A DNA stretch of 22,306 nucleotides from an uncultured Treponema sp. (lineage in GTDB: Bacteria; Spirochaetota; Spirochaetia; Treponematales; Treponemataceae), in NCBI GenBank assembly GCA_946611835.1, contig CAMOEE010000013.1:1-22306 (forward strand), in the 5' to 3' direction. This document shows positions 22,261 through 22,306 of the stretch, piece by piece (the stretch's first letter is position 1; the number at the start of each line of letters is the position of its first letter). The notes below the pieces were generated by a model. The model saw only the letters and a program-made list of their open reading frames with translations. It had not been told where the DNA came from and made no database searches. The translations under genes were made by a program, and so were the position numbers.

Positions 22261-22306
22261 ATCATTTTTATTTTACCCTATTTTTACAATAAAGCTAGTT
22301 TAAATT

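Overview
The window reads as a chromosomal segment of a host-associated spirochaete, most likely a Treponema-like gut or rumen commensal (inference). Reasons: several lipoproteins with relaxed spirochaete-type lipoboxes, an outer-membrane barrel without any LPS gene nearby, two large class III cyclase receptors, an Rpn-family PD-(D/E)XK protein, and moderate GC with AT-rich intergenic stretches. No rRNA, tRNA, CRISPR, prophage or complete IS element was seen.

Layout. (1) 1-97: GC-rich palindromic repeat cluster. (2) 98-7128, minus strand: one apparent operon read as propeller-adenylate cyclase receptor, UrtA-like binding lipoprotein, pyrF, then a fused pyrK-pyrD. Gaps are 8-12 nt, and a strong promoter abuts the first ATG. 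(3) 7189-10670, minus: an outer-membrane barrel followed by a multi-domain surface lipoprotein, closed by a strong terminator. (4) 10880-11809, minus: Rpn-family nuclease/transposase. (5) 11991-13860, plus: an NlpC/P60 peptidase with a barrel-like C-terminus, then a lipoprotein whose signal peptide carries an in-frame GC-rich repeat. (6) 13850-19809, minus: an operon of class IIIb cyclase receptor, YbgC/FadM-type thioesterase, LolA-like carrier and MMPL-family exporter. The last three resemble the lipid-handling core of aryl-polyene-type clusters, but no synthesis genes are present. (7) 19855-20742, plus: RluA-family pseudouridine synthase. (8) 20764-22260, minus: bifunctional NAD(P)H-hydrate repair enzyme.

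The most striking signal spans several units. Five genes that lack a usable Shine-Dalgarno (7128-, 11991+, 13120+, 19809-, 19855+) each have a -10-like hexamer ending exactly six bases before the start codon, predicting transcription starting on the start codon (leaderless mRNAs). Genes inside operons, and a few others, carry normal AGGAG-type sites at normal spacing. The window therefore seems to use two translation-initiation modes.

Other points of note are the coupling of a propeller cyclase to a urea/amide-type binding protein and pyrimidine genes, the exporter trio under a second cyclase, the fused dihydroorotate dehydrogenase, the peptidase-barrel fusion, and a repeated 14-bp motif inside the exporter gene.
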